Source of the DNA: Paraburkholderia unamae
Lineage (GTDB): Bacteria > Pseudomonadota > Gammaproteobacteria > Burkholderiales > Burkholderiaceae
Reading direction: 5' to 3'
DNA length: 64,000 nt
Assembly (NCBI RefSeq): GCF_003268775.1
Contig: NZ_QLSU01000047.1
Coordinates: forward strand, 1-64,000
A program made the position numbers and the translations under genes. The notes below the pieces were generated by a model. That model had not been told where the DNA came from and did not search any database. It worked only from the letters and a program-made list of their open reading frames with translations. Positions 36,240-44,169 of the stretch are shown here, in pieces. Position 1 is the first letter of the stretch. Each line of letters opens with the position of its first letter.

Positions 36240-36953
36240 ATGAGGGAAGATTTCAATCTGAAGGAATACCTGAGAGCGCAATTCCTTCTTAAATCCAGTG
36301 ATAACGACACCATCGAGCTTGCCCGCACAATGGCTCGTGTCGAGAAAGTGAAGGCGGAAGATTATCTTGTCATTCAAGGCGACAAGACTTCGCCCCTGGT
36401 GCTCTTGCTCACGGGCCAGCTTCGCACCTGCGTGCTGACCGAGGACGGCCGCGAGCTTCCACTGCATATGCTCCACGCGGGCGACGCGACCGGTGCGGTG
36501 TCCATTATCCAGGGCATACCGAGCACGAAAAACGTCGTCGCGGTCAAACCCAGTGTCGTCGCGCTCATCAATCGCGCCGACGCGCGCCGGCTGTTCTCGG
36601 CGCCCACCGTCACCCGCGAGCTCAACGCGATGTTCGCGAGCCTCATTCAAGGCGTGATTACCGAACAGAACACCACGGGTAGCGCGAAATCGACGGCCCG
36701 CGTTTGCGCGATCCTTTACGCCATGTTCCGCGAAGCGGGATCGAAGCAGGATTCGCCGGTCGAGTTGCCAACGCATTCGTCCCTCGCTTCGGTGGCGCAG
36801 GTAAGCCGTGAAACCGTTACGCGTGTGCTTGGCCTGCTGTCCCGCCGCGAGATCATCGTGAAGGAGCGTCAGAGAATTTTCGTCAGGAAGCCGGAGGCGT
36901 TGCAGCTGTTGGCCTCCGGTTCGACGATCGGCCCCGAAGGCGCCGGGGAATAA
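36240..36953 (+). CDS. Crp/Fnr-family transcriptional regulator
   Basis: A 237-residue protein with an N-terminal cyclic-nucleotide-type sensor domain (VIQGDKTSPLVLLLTGQLR) and a C-terminal Crp-type winged helix (HSSLASVAQVSRETVTRVLGLLSRREIIV). It lacks the N-terminal cysteine cluster of Fnr, so it is not an iron-sulfur oxygen sensor, and the cAMP-binding signature is not obvious. It follows the autotransporter gene by 250 bp and could regulate surface functions, but this is only proximity. Confidence 0.9.
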   Translation: MREDFNLKEYLRAQFLLKSSDNDTIELARTMARVEKVKAEDYLVIQGDKTSPLVLLLTGQLRTCVLTEDGRELPLHMLHAGDATGAVSIIQGIPSTKNVVAVKPSVVALINRADARRLFSAPTVTRELNAMFASLIQGVITEQNTTGSAKSTARVCAILYAMFREAGSKQDSPVELPTHSSLASVAQVSRETVTRVLGLLSRREIIVKERQRIFVRKPEALQLLASGSTIGPEGAGE

Positions 36954-36990
36954 GCGCTTGCCAGTGGGTTCGCGCTGCTCGTGCGCGACG

Positions 36991-37935
36991 TCAGGGCGCC
37001 ACGCCCTCGCGCAATTCGATCCCGGTCCACACGCCGCTCGCGCGCAACTCCGCGATGAGTTCGCAGATCGTCTGGCGCACCGCGAGCGAGGCCGAACTGA
37101 CGGGCAACGCGTTGGGCCAGCAAAGACTTGCCGGCCGGCGGATGAGCGGATCGACGAGCCGGCGCGTCCTTGGCCGGTCGGCCGGGGCGCGCAACGCCAG
37201 CGCCGACGCGGGCAATATCGTGCTCGCCGCGCCGGACTGCGCGATGGAAAGCAGCATGGGTAGCGAATCCACGTCCGCGATGATGTTCAGCGGCACCTGT
37301 TCGCGCGCGAAGGTGCGTTCGAGCAACAGCCGCAGCCCGTTGGACGCACCCGGCGCCACCAGCGGAACGTCGGCCAGCGCGCGCAGCGTGCATGTGCGGG
37401 CGCGCCCCGTCACCGCGCCGCCGGGCTCCCCCATCACGTGCAATTCTTCGTCGAGCACCGGCAGCGCGCTGATGCCCGCCGTATTCGTGTCGCGAAACAG
37501 GATGGCCAGATCGAGCCGCCCGTTGGCGAGCAACTCGTTCAGATAGCCGCTCATGCTCTCGAAGAATTGCAGGCGGATGCCAGGGTAACGCTGCCGCACG
37601 CGCTCGAATACCGGCATGGCGAGAATCGAGGCCATCGTGGTGGGAAACCCCACGGCCACCGTTCCCGACTCCGCCCCCACACCCTCGCGCACCTCCTGCC
37701 GCAATTGCTCCATCTGATGCAGGACGAGACGCGCGTGCCGGTACATGGCCTGCCCCGCGGCGGTCGGCTTCACGCCTTGCGAACTGCGAACGAGCAGCGG
37801 CACGCCCACGTCGTCTTCGAGCTTCGCGATCTGCTGGCTCAGCGAGGGTTGCGCGACGTACAACTTCTCCGCCGCCTTGCCGAGGCTGCCGTAATCGACG
37901 ATGTTCACGAAGTAGCGAAGCTGGCGTATGTCCAC
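36991..37935 (-). CDS. LysR regulator of the itaconate-type cluster
   Basis: A 314-residue LysR protein with HTH RQLRYFVNIVDYGSLGKAA and PSLSQQIAKLEDDVG, followed by a co-inducer domain. It is divergent from the hydratase/dehydrogenase/CoA-transferase genes, as in the Pseudomonas itaconate locus (PA0877-PA0883). I place the start at the GTG encoding the typical (V/M)DIRQLRYF. The ATG ten codons earlier (37965) lies inside an ATAGG-N5-CCTAT dyad with T-N11-A geometry that looks like its own operator. Confidence 0.88.
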   Translation of the reverse strand: MDIRQLRYFVNIVDYGSLGKAAEKLYVAQPSLSQQIAKLEDDVGVPLLVRSSQGVKPTAAGQAMYRHARLVLHQMEQLRQEVREGVGAESGTVAVGFPTTMASILAMPVFERVRQRYPGIRLQFFESMSGYLNELLANGRLDLAILFRDTNTAGISALPVLDEELHVMGEPGGAVTGRARTCTLRALADVPLVAPGASNGLRLLLERTFAREQVPLNIIADVDSLPMLLSIAQSGAASTILPASALALRAPADRPRTRRLVDPLIRRPASLCWPNALPVSSASLAVRQTICELIAELRASGVWTGIELREGVAP

Positions 37936-37963
37936 GATGGCGACCCGCAATGACCGGAGAGCC

Positions 37964-37978
37964 ATAGGATACGCCTAT
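37964..37978. promoter_or_regulatory. LysR-type box (T-N11-A) between the regulator and ich
   Basis: ATAGG-N5-CCTAT inverted repeat with the T-N11-A spacing expected for a LysR site (T at 37965, A at 37977), in the 150-bp divergent intergenic region. Confidence 0.5.
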
Positions 37979-38086
37979 GTCCGGCACATTCAATCGATAT
38001 TTCCGGCGCGCCGGGCATTCACATAGAGTCGTCCCATTCCAATCCGCAAGCGCCGGGCCGACCGGCGCTGGAGACGACTTGCCGCC

Positions 38087-38929
38087 ATGACCGCCCCCCT
38101 GCCCGCGCTTTCACAGCAAGTTCAGCGCGCCATCGACATCATTTCCCCCGCCCCTGCCGCCGCGCTGGCCTCGACGCTCGACTTGCGCCACACGCCACGC
38201 AGCGGTGACACGTTGCCGCCGATCTGGCACTGGCTCTACTTCTGGACGCCCGCGCCGCAGGCCGATCTGGGGGCCGACGGGCATCCGCGCACGGGCGGCT
38301 TCCTGCCCGACCTCGGCCTGCCGCGACGCATGGCTGCCGGCGGACGAATCCGCTTCGACGCGCCGCTCACGATAGGCAACAGCGCGGAGCGCGTTTCGCG
38401 CGCGATCTCCGTTGAAAGCAAGGAAGGCCGCAGCGGCCGCCTCGCATTCGTCACGGTCGAGCACGCCATTCATATCGATGGCGGCATCGCGATCCGCGAG
38501 GAGCAGGACATCGTCTATCGCGAGCCCGCGCGGCCGGGACAGCCGCTGCCCGCACCCACGCCCGCGCCGGCGGGCGCCGACTGGGAGCGCGTGATCGAGC
38601 CGACCGAAGCGCTGCTGTTCCGTTACTCCGCGCTCACGTTCAACGGCCACCGCATCCACTACGACCGCGAATACGCGCGCGAAGTCGAAGGCTATCCGGA
38701 CCTCGTCGTTCACGGCCCGCTGATCGCCACGCTGCTGCTCGACAGCGTGGCCCGCTTCGCGCCCGATGCCGTGGTACGCGAGTACGCGTTCAAGGCCGTG
38801 CGGCCGACTTTCCTCGGCCACGCGTTCGCCGTATGCGGCCGCCGCGCCGAGGACGGCAAGTCCATCGATCTTTGGGCCAGAGACCACGAAGGCTACCTGA
38901 CCATGTCGGCCCGTGCACAGCTCGCCTGA
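38087..38929 (+). CDS. ich: Itaconyl-CoA hydratase-like (FAS1-like dehydratase / MaoC fold)
   Basis: A 280-residue double hot-dog protein of the mesaconyl/itaconyl-CoA hydratase type. The C-terminal half holds the R-hydratase-like active region (YSALTFNGHRIHYDREYAREVEGYPDLVVHGPL), with the catalytic Asp and His residues. It would hydrate itaconyl-CoA (or mesaconyl-C4-CoA) to (S)-citramalyl-CoA. Support comes mainly from its neighbours: divergent LysR, acyl-CoA dehydrogenase, CaiB transferase and CitE-type lyase, as in the Pseudomonas itaconate locus. The substrate is inferred by synteny. Confidence 0.78.
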   Translation: MTAPLPALSQQVQRAIDIISPAPAAALASTLDLRHTPRSGDTLPPIWHWLYFWTPAPQADLGADGHPRTGGFLPDLGLPRRMAAGGRIRFDAPLTIGNSAERVSRAISVESKEGRSGRLAFVTVEHAIHIDGGIAIREEQDIVYREPARPGQPLPAPTPAPAGADWERVIEPTEALLFRYSALTFNGHRIHYDREYAREVEGYPDLVVHGPLIATLLLDSVARFAPDAVVREYAFKAVRPTFLGHAFAVCGRRAEDGKSIDLWARDHEGYLTMSARAQLA

Positions 38930-38958
38930 CCCGCCATTCATTCCACTGAAGCCACATC

Positions 38959-40119
38959 ATGAACACTGCAACCGACCCGTTTCAGGACATTCGCGAAGCC
39001 GTTCGCGACCTGTGCAACCAGTTTCCCGCCGAATACTTTCGCAAGATCGATGAAGAGCGCGGCTATCCGGAAGCTTTTGTCGAAGCGCTCACCAAGGCAG
39101 GTTGGCTTGCCGCGCTGATTCCACAGGAGTACGGAGGATCTGGACTCGGCCTCACCGAAGCCTCGGTGATCATGGAGGAAATCAACCGCAACGGCGGCAA
39201 CTCCGGCGCCTGCCACGGCCAGATGTACAACATGGGCACGCTGCTGCGTCATGGATCGGCCGAGCAAAAGGCGCGCTATCTGCCGAAAATCGCCTCCGGC
39301 GAGTTGCGCCTTCAGTCGATGGGCGTGACCGAACCCACCACCGGCACCGACACCACGAAGATCAAGACGACGGCTGTGCGCAAGGGCGACCGCTATGTCG
39401 TGAACGGCCAGAAAGTGTGGATCTCGCGCATTCAGCACTCCGATCTGATGATCCTCCTTGCGCGCACGACCCCGCTCTCCGACGTCACGAAGAAGAGCGA
39501 GGGCATGTCCATCTTCATCGTCGATCTGCACGAAGCGATCGGCAAGGGCATGACGGTGCGCCCGATTCCGAACATGGTCAATCACGAGACCAATGAGCTG
39601 TTCTTCGACAATCTGGAGATTCCCGCCGAAAACCTGATCGGCGAGGAAGGCAAGGGCTTCAAGTACATCCTCGACGGCCTCAATGCCGAGCGCACGCTGA
39701 TCGCCGCGGAATGTATCGGCGACGGTTACTGGTTCGTCGACAAGGTCTCGCAGTATGTGAAGGACCGCGTGGTGTTCGGACGCCCGATCGGACAAAACCA
39801 GGGCGTCCAGTTCCCCATTGCGCGCTCGTACGTCAACGTCGAAGCGGCCAGCCTGATGCGCTTCGAAGCCGCGCGTCGCTTCGACGCCCATGAGCCGTGC
39901 GGCGCCCAGGCCAACATGGCGAAGCTGCTCGCCGCCGACGCCTCGTGGGAAGCCGCCAATGCCTGCCTGCAATTCCACGGCGGCTTCGGCTTCGCCTGCG
40001 AGTACGACGTGGAGCGCAAATTCCGCGAGACGCGCCTCTACCAGGTTGCGCCGATCTCGACGAACCTGATTCTCTCGTACGTTGCCGAGCATATTCTCGG
40101 CTTGCCCCGTTCGTTCTAA
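38959..40119 (+). CDS. Acyl-CoA dehydrogenase of the itaconate-type cluster
   Basis: A 386-residue FAD-dependent acyl-CoA dehydrogenase. The middle FAD/substrate segments are visible (QSMGVTEPTTGTDTTKIKTTA, VWISRIQHSDLMILLARTT). The C-terminal signature is complete (ACLQFHGGFGFACEYDVERKFRETRLYQVAPISTNLILSYVAEHILG). It is homologous by position to PA0879. Its role in the pathway is not settled; it may handle a methylsuccinyl- or related side branch. Electrons would go to EtfBA, encoded nearby. Confidence 0.9.
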   Translation: MNTATDPFQDIREAVRDLCNQFPAEYFRKIDEERGYPEAFVEALTKAGWLAALIPQEYGGSGLGLTEASVIMEEINRNGGNSGACHGQMYNMGTLLRHGSAEQKARYLPKIASGELRLQSMGVTEPTTGTDTTKIKTTAVRKGDRYVVNGQKVWISRIQHSDLMILLARTTPLSDVTKKSEGMSIFIVDLHEAIGKGMTVRPIPNMVNHETNELFFDNLEIPAENLIGEEGKGFKYILDGLNAERTLIAAECIGDGYWFVDKVSQYVKDRVVFGRPIGQNQGVQFPIARSYVNVEAASLMRFEAARRFDAHEPCGAQANMAKLLAADASWEAANACLQFHGGFGFACEYDVERKFRETRLYQVAPISTNLILSYVAEHILGLPRSF

Positions 40120-40126
40120 AGAGGTC

Positions 40127-41314
40127 ATGGCAACCATGCGCTCACTCGAAGGCATCAAGGTCATCACGTTTGAACACGCGATCGCGGCGCCCTTCTGCAC
40201 GCGGCAACTCGCGGACCTCGGCGCGCGCGTCATCAAGATCGAACGGCCGGGCAGCGGCGATTTCGCGCGCAATTATGACGAACGCGTGCACGGACTCGCC
40301 TCGCACTTCGTCTGGACCAACCGCTCGAAAGAAAGCATCACCCTGGACGTCAAGCAACAGGACGCCCTGGAGATCGTGCACGGCCTTCTCGCCGATGCCG
40401 ATGTGTTCGTGCAGAACCTCGCACCGGGCGCGACCCAGCGCCTGGGGCTGGACCATGCGAGCCTGCACGCGCGCTACCCGAAGCTCATCGTCTGCGACAT
40501 CTCGGGCTACGGGCTCGACGGTCCCTATCGCGACAAGAAGGCCTACGACCTGCTGATCCAGAGCGAGTCGGGCTTTCTCAGCATCACGGGATCGCAGGAC
40601 GAGCCCGCCAAGGCCGGTTGCTCCATCGCCGACATCGCCGCGGGCATGTACGCCTATACGAACATTCTCGCGGCGCTCATCGAGCGCGGCAAAACCGGGC
40701 GCGGGCGGCACATCGACATTTCGATGCTCGAAAGCATGGTGGAATGGATGGGTTATCCGTTGTACTACGCAATCGACGGACAAACGCCGCCGCAGCGCAC
40801 GGGCGCCTCGCACGCGACCATTTACCCGTACGGGCCGTTCAAGGCGGGCGACGGCAAGACCGTGATGCTCGGCCTTCAGAACGAACGCGAATGGAAGCGC
40901 TTCTGCGAGACCGTTATCCAGCAGCCCGACCTCGCGGAGGATGGACGCTTCTCTGCGAACAGCCGGCGTGTGGAGAACCGTGCGGAACTCGGGCGGGTCA
41001 TTGAAGCCGCATTCGGAGCACTCACGGCGCGCCAGGTCATCGAGCGCCTGGAGGAAGCGAAAATCGCCAGCGCCCAGATGAACGACATGCACGCCGTGTG
41101 GACGCACGAGCAACTCGCGGCGAGACAGCGCTGGACCCGCATCGCGACGCCAGCAGGCGCCGTCGACGCGCTTTATCCGCCGGGCGTGGGGCAGGACGAC
41201 GCGCCGCGCATGGACCCGGTCCCCGCGCTCGGCGAACACACCGACGCGATCTTGCGGGAACTGGGCTACCGCGAAGATCGCATCGAGACGTTGCGCCAAA
41301 CCGGCGCGGTGTGA
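40127..41314 (+). CDS. ict: CaiB/BaiF-family CoA-transferase (itaconate CoA-transferase-like)
   Basis: A 395-residue family III CoA-transferase (LEGIKVITFEHAIAAPFCTRQLADLGARVIKIERPGSGDFAR; catalytic Asp expected near GCSIADIAAGMYAYT). By gene order it corresponds to succinyl-CoA:itaconate CoA-transferase. ATG 40127 has a very close GAGG; the ATG at 40136 (MRSLEG) has an 11-base gap. Either works, and both sit next to the dehydrogenase stop. Confidence 0.82.
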   Translation: MATMRSLEGIKVITFEHAIAAPFCTRQLADLGARVIKIERPGSGDFARNYDERVHGLASHFVWTNRSKESITLDVKQQDALEIVHGLLADADVFVQNLAPGATQRLGLDHASLHARYPKLIVCDISGYGLDGPYRDKKAYDLLIQSESGFLSITGSQDEPAKAGCSIADIAAGMYAYTNILAALIERGKTGRGRHIDISMLESMVEWMGYPLYYAIDGQTPPQRTGASHATIYPYGPFKAGDGKTVMLGLQNEREWKRFCETVIQQPDLAEDGRFSANSRRVENRAELGRVIEAAFGALTARQVIERLEEAKIASAQMNDMHAVWTHEQLAARQRWTRIATPAGAVDALYPPGVGQDDAPRMDPVPALGEHTDAILRELGYREDRIETLRQTGAV

Positions 41315-41323
41315 GCGGCAAGC

Positions 41324-41355
41324 GAAACCTGGCGCGGCTTGCCGCGCCAGGTTTC
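41324..41355. terminator. Bidirectional terminator hairpin
   Basis: Perfect 15-bp stem (arms GAAACCTGGCGCGGC and complement) with a 2-nt loop, between the convergent ict-like and ccl-like genes. Confidence 0.8.
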
Positions 41356-41363
41356 CGCACCCT

Positions 41364-42269
41364 TTACCGTACCGCTTCCACAAAACGATCGGCCTTGCGG
41401 CGCACGGCGGCGTCCAGCGCGAGCAACTGCTGGGCGCGCAGCAGCACCGGCCGGTCGATCATCTTGCCGTCCAGCGCAATCGCGCCCGTCTGCGTCTTGT
41501 CCGACGCTTCGACGACGCGCGCCGCCCAATCGAGGTCGCGCGCATTCGGGCGATAGCAGCGATGTACCGCTTCGATCTGCTTCGGATGGATGCAGAGCTT
41601 CGCGCCGAATCCTAGCTTCTTGCCGTTTTCCGCATCGCGTTCAAGCCGGCCTTCATCGTGGATATCGGGCGTGACGCCGTCCACCGGCGTTTCGATACCC
41701 GCCACGCGCGATACCAGCGCGAGTTGCGCGCGATGGTGATTGAGCGGCTCGCCGTCGTCATCCATGCCCATCTCCGCGATGAAGTCGAGCGTGCCGAACA
41801 GCAGGCGCTTCACGAACGGCGCCTTCGCAATCTCCATCGCGTTCCACATGCCGAGCGCGCTCTCGACCAGCGGGAAGACCGGTATGCGGCGGCGCGCGAG
41901 CGCGACCGTCGCAGCGACATCGGCGGCGTGCTCCGCCTTCGGAAGCACGATGCCGGCCACGCCGTCCAGCGCGCCGAGCTTCGCGTCGCGCTCGAACCAC
42001 GGAGTGCCCCGCCCGTTGATGCGAACCAGCACCGGGCGCTTGCGCGACACCCAGTTGGCGATGTGCTCGCGCGCGGCGTCCTTCGCCGCGGGCTCGACGG
42101 CGTCCTCCAGGTCGATGATGACCGCGTCGGCGCCGCTTTCCAGCGCACGCTCGAAGCGCTCGGGACGACTGCCCGGCACGAACAGCATGGACTGCGCGGA
42201 AAATTTCGCAGTCCCGATTTCATCGCGATGAGCGTGAACGGGCCTTTCTGCGTTAGGGTTAGAGGACAT
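41364..42269 (-). CDS. ccl: CitE/HpcH-family lyase, (S)-citramalyl-CoA lyase-like
   Basis: A 301-residue protein of the citrate-lyase beta / malyl-CoA lyase family. It has SMLFVPGSRPERFERALESGADAVIIDLEDAV with the Mg-binding acidic residues, VRINGRGTPW, and the C-terminal KLCIHPKQIEAVH. It would cleave citramalyl-CoA to acetyl-CoA and pyruvate. It is convergent with the CoA-transferase but shares an operon with etfBA on the minus strand. Its ATG overlaps the etfA stop region by 11 bp, with GGAG before it. The specific substrate is inferred from the cluster. Confidence 0.82.
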   Translation of the reverse strand: MSSNPNAERPVHAHRDEIGTAKFSAQSMLFVPGSRPERFERALESGADAVIIDLEDAVEPAAKDAAREHIANWVSRKRPVLVRINGRGTPWFERDAKLGALDGVAGIVLPKAEHAADVAATVALARRRIPVFPLVESALGMWNAMEIAKAPFVKRLLFGTLDFIAEMGMDDDGEPLNHHRAQLALVSRVAGIETPVDGVTPDIHDEGRLERDAENGKKLGFGAKLCIHPKQIEAVHRCYRPNARDLDWAARVVEASDKTQTGAIALDGKMIDRPVLLRAQQLLALDAAVRRKADRFVEAVR

Positions 42270-43191
42270 TGGCGAGCTCCGGTACGACTGCAAAGAGATC
42301 GCCTACGAGGCCGTAGTCGGCCACGCTGAAGATCGGCGCTTCTTCGTCCTTGTTGATCGCGACGATGACCTTCGAGTCTTTCATGCCGGCCAGATGCTGG
42401 ATCGCGCCGGAGATGCCCACGGCAACGTAAAGCCCCGGCGCAACGATCTTGCCGGTTTGGCCGACCTGGTAGTCGTTGGGCACGTAGCCCGCGTCCACGG
42501 CGGCGCGTGACGCGCCCAGGGCTGCGTTGAGCTTGTCCGCGAGCGGTTCCAGAACCTTGGTGTAGTTCTCGCCGCTGCCAAGACCGCGACCACCGGAGAC
42601 GATGATCGACGCGCTCGTGAGTTCCGGGCGATCGAGCTTCGTGACTTCGCGGCTCACGAACTGCGCAAGGCCGCTGTCCGCTGCGGCTTCGAGCTTTTCG
42701 ATTGCGGCGCTGCCGCCTTCGGCTGAGGCTGCGTCGAATGCGGTCGTGCGGACCGTGATGACCTTGACCGGATCGTTGGACTGGACCGTTGCAATTGCAT
42801 TGCCAGCGTAGATCGGACGTTCGAACGTGTCGGCCTCGACCACTGCCGTGATGTCGCTGATCTGCGCAACGTCGAGTTTCGCGGCAATGCGCGGCGTGAC
42901 GTTCTTGCCCGCCGCCGTGGTCGCCGCGAGGATGTGCGAATAATTCTTCGCAATGCTCATGACCGTCGCTTCGACGTTTTCAGCGAGACCCTGTTCGAGT
43001 TGCGGCGCGTCGGCCAGCAGCACCTTCGCAACGCCTGCGATCTTCGCAGCGGCATCGGCTTCGGCCTGCGCGTTGTGGCCAGCAACCAGTACGTGCACAT
43101 CACCGCCAATCTTCTGCGCGGCAGCCACGGTGTTCAGCGTCGCGGCCTTGACGCTCGCGTTGTCGTGTTCGGCAATAACCAGAATCGTCAT
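42259..43191 (-). CDS. etfA: Electron transfer flavoprotein alpha subunit
   Basis: A 310-residue ETF alpha subunit. It has the N-terminal Rossmann-like part (MTILVIAEHDNASVKAATLNTVAAAQKIGG) and the C-terminal FAD domain (SGGRGLGSGENY, VGQTGKIVAPGLYVAVGISGAIQHLAGM). It takes electrons from acyl-CoA dehydrogenases to the quinone pool through ETF-QO. The ribosome site GGGAG lies 9-10 bases before the ATG. It overlaps the ccl-like gene. Confidence 0.97.
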   Translation of the reverse strand: MTILVIAEHDNASVKAATLNTVAAAQKIGGDVHVLVAGHNAQAEADAAAKIAGVAKVLLADAPQLEQGLAENVEATVMSIAKNYSHILAATTAAGKNVTPRIAAKLDVAQISDITAVVEADTFERPIYAGNAIATVQSNDPVKVITVRTTAFDAASAEGGSAAIEKLEAAADSGLAQFVSREVTKLDRPELTSASIIVSGGRGLGSGENYTKVLEPLADKLNAALGASRAAVDAGYVPNDYQVGQTGKIVAPGLYVAVGISGAIQHLAGMKDSKVIVAINKDEEAPIFSVADYGLVGDLFAVVPELANVL

Positions 43192-43206
43192 TTTCAAATC
43201 GCTCCC

Positions 43207-43956
43207 TTACAGCACCTTGGCTTCGGTTTTCAGCTTGTCGATCAGCGCCGCAACGTCGGGCACCTTCACGCCTGCGCTACGCTTGGCCGGCTCCGCGACC
43301 TTCAGCGTTTTCAAACGCGGCGTAACGTCAACGCCCAGGTCTTCCGGCTTGACCGTTTCAAGCGGCTTCTTCTTCGCCTTCATGATGTTCGGCAGCGTGA
43401 CGTAACGCGGTTCGTTCAGGCGCAGGTCCGTCGTGACCACTGCGGGCAACGTGAGCGCGAGCGTTTCCGCGCCGCCATCTACTTCGCGCGAAACCGTAGC
43501 CTTGCCATCGGCCACGACAACCTTCGAGGCAAACGTGGCTTGCGGCAGGTTTGCCAGGGCGGCGAGCATCTGCCCGGTCTGGTTCGAGTCGTCGTCAATC
43601 GCCTGCTTGCCGAGGATGATGAGCGATGGCTGTTCCTTGTCGACCAGCGCCTTCAAAAGCTTCGCCACGGCCAGCGGTTGCAGGTCTTCATTCGACTCCA
43701 CCAGCACCGCGCGATCGGCACCAATCGCGAGCGCCGTGCGCAGCGTTTCCTGCGACTGCGAAGGACCGCACGAAACGGCGATCACCTCGGTGGCGACACC
43801 CGCTTCCTTCAACCGCACCGCTTCTTCAACAGCAATTTCATCGAACGGATTCATCGAGAACTTCACGTTGGCGATATCCACGCCCGTGCCGTCCGACTTC
43901 ACGCGAACCTTCACGTTGTAATCCACCACGCGTTTCACTGCTACAAGAACCTTCAA
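43207..43956 (-). CDS. etfB: Electron transfer flavoprotein beta subunit
   Basis: A 249-residue ETF beta subunit (KVLVAVKRVVDYNVKVRVKSDGTGVDIANV, then SCGPSQSQETLRTALAIGADRAVLV and the AMP-binding GKQAIDDDSNQTG). I assign a TTG start at 43956. It has GGGAGA five bases upstream and gives the family's usual 249 residues, whereas the upstream extension to the ATG is not conserved. It is first in the etfB-etfA-ccl transcript. Confidence 0.95.
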   Translation of the reverse strand: MKVLVAVKRVVDYNVKVRVKSDGTGVDIANVKFSMNPFDEIAVEEAVRLKEAGVATEVIAVSCGPSQSQETLRTALAIGADRAVLVESNEDLQPLAVAKLLKALVDKEQPSLIILGKQAIDDDSNQTGQMLAALANLPQATFASKVVVADGKATVSREVDGGAETLALTLPAVVTTDLRLNEPRYVTLPNIMKAKKKPLETVKPEDLGVDVTPRLKTLKVAEPAKRSAGVKVPDVAALIDKLKTEAKVL

Positions 43957-44121
43957 TTTCGTCTCCCAATGATGCATGGACATGCTGCTAAACGCAGCCG
44001 ATTACATGCTGAATCGCGCTTGTCCACAACTATCGATTAGTTCTGACCGCCATAGATCAATCCTATGGCGACAGATCAACGTGATGCGAATCGACGAAAA
44101 CCCGCGAAACCCGGCGAAAAC

Positions 44122-44146
44122 AAAAAAGCCCGGAAAGATCCGGGCT
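44122..44146 (-). terminator. Rho-independent terminator of the first acyl-CoA ligase gene
   Basis: On the minus strand, an 8-bp stem (AGCCCGGA and complement) with a 4-nt loop is followed by six T, 24 bp after the ligase stop. Confidence 0.9.
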
Positions 44147-44169
44147 CGCTGCCTGTTGGCGCGGTGCGC

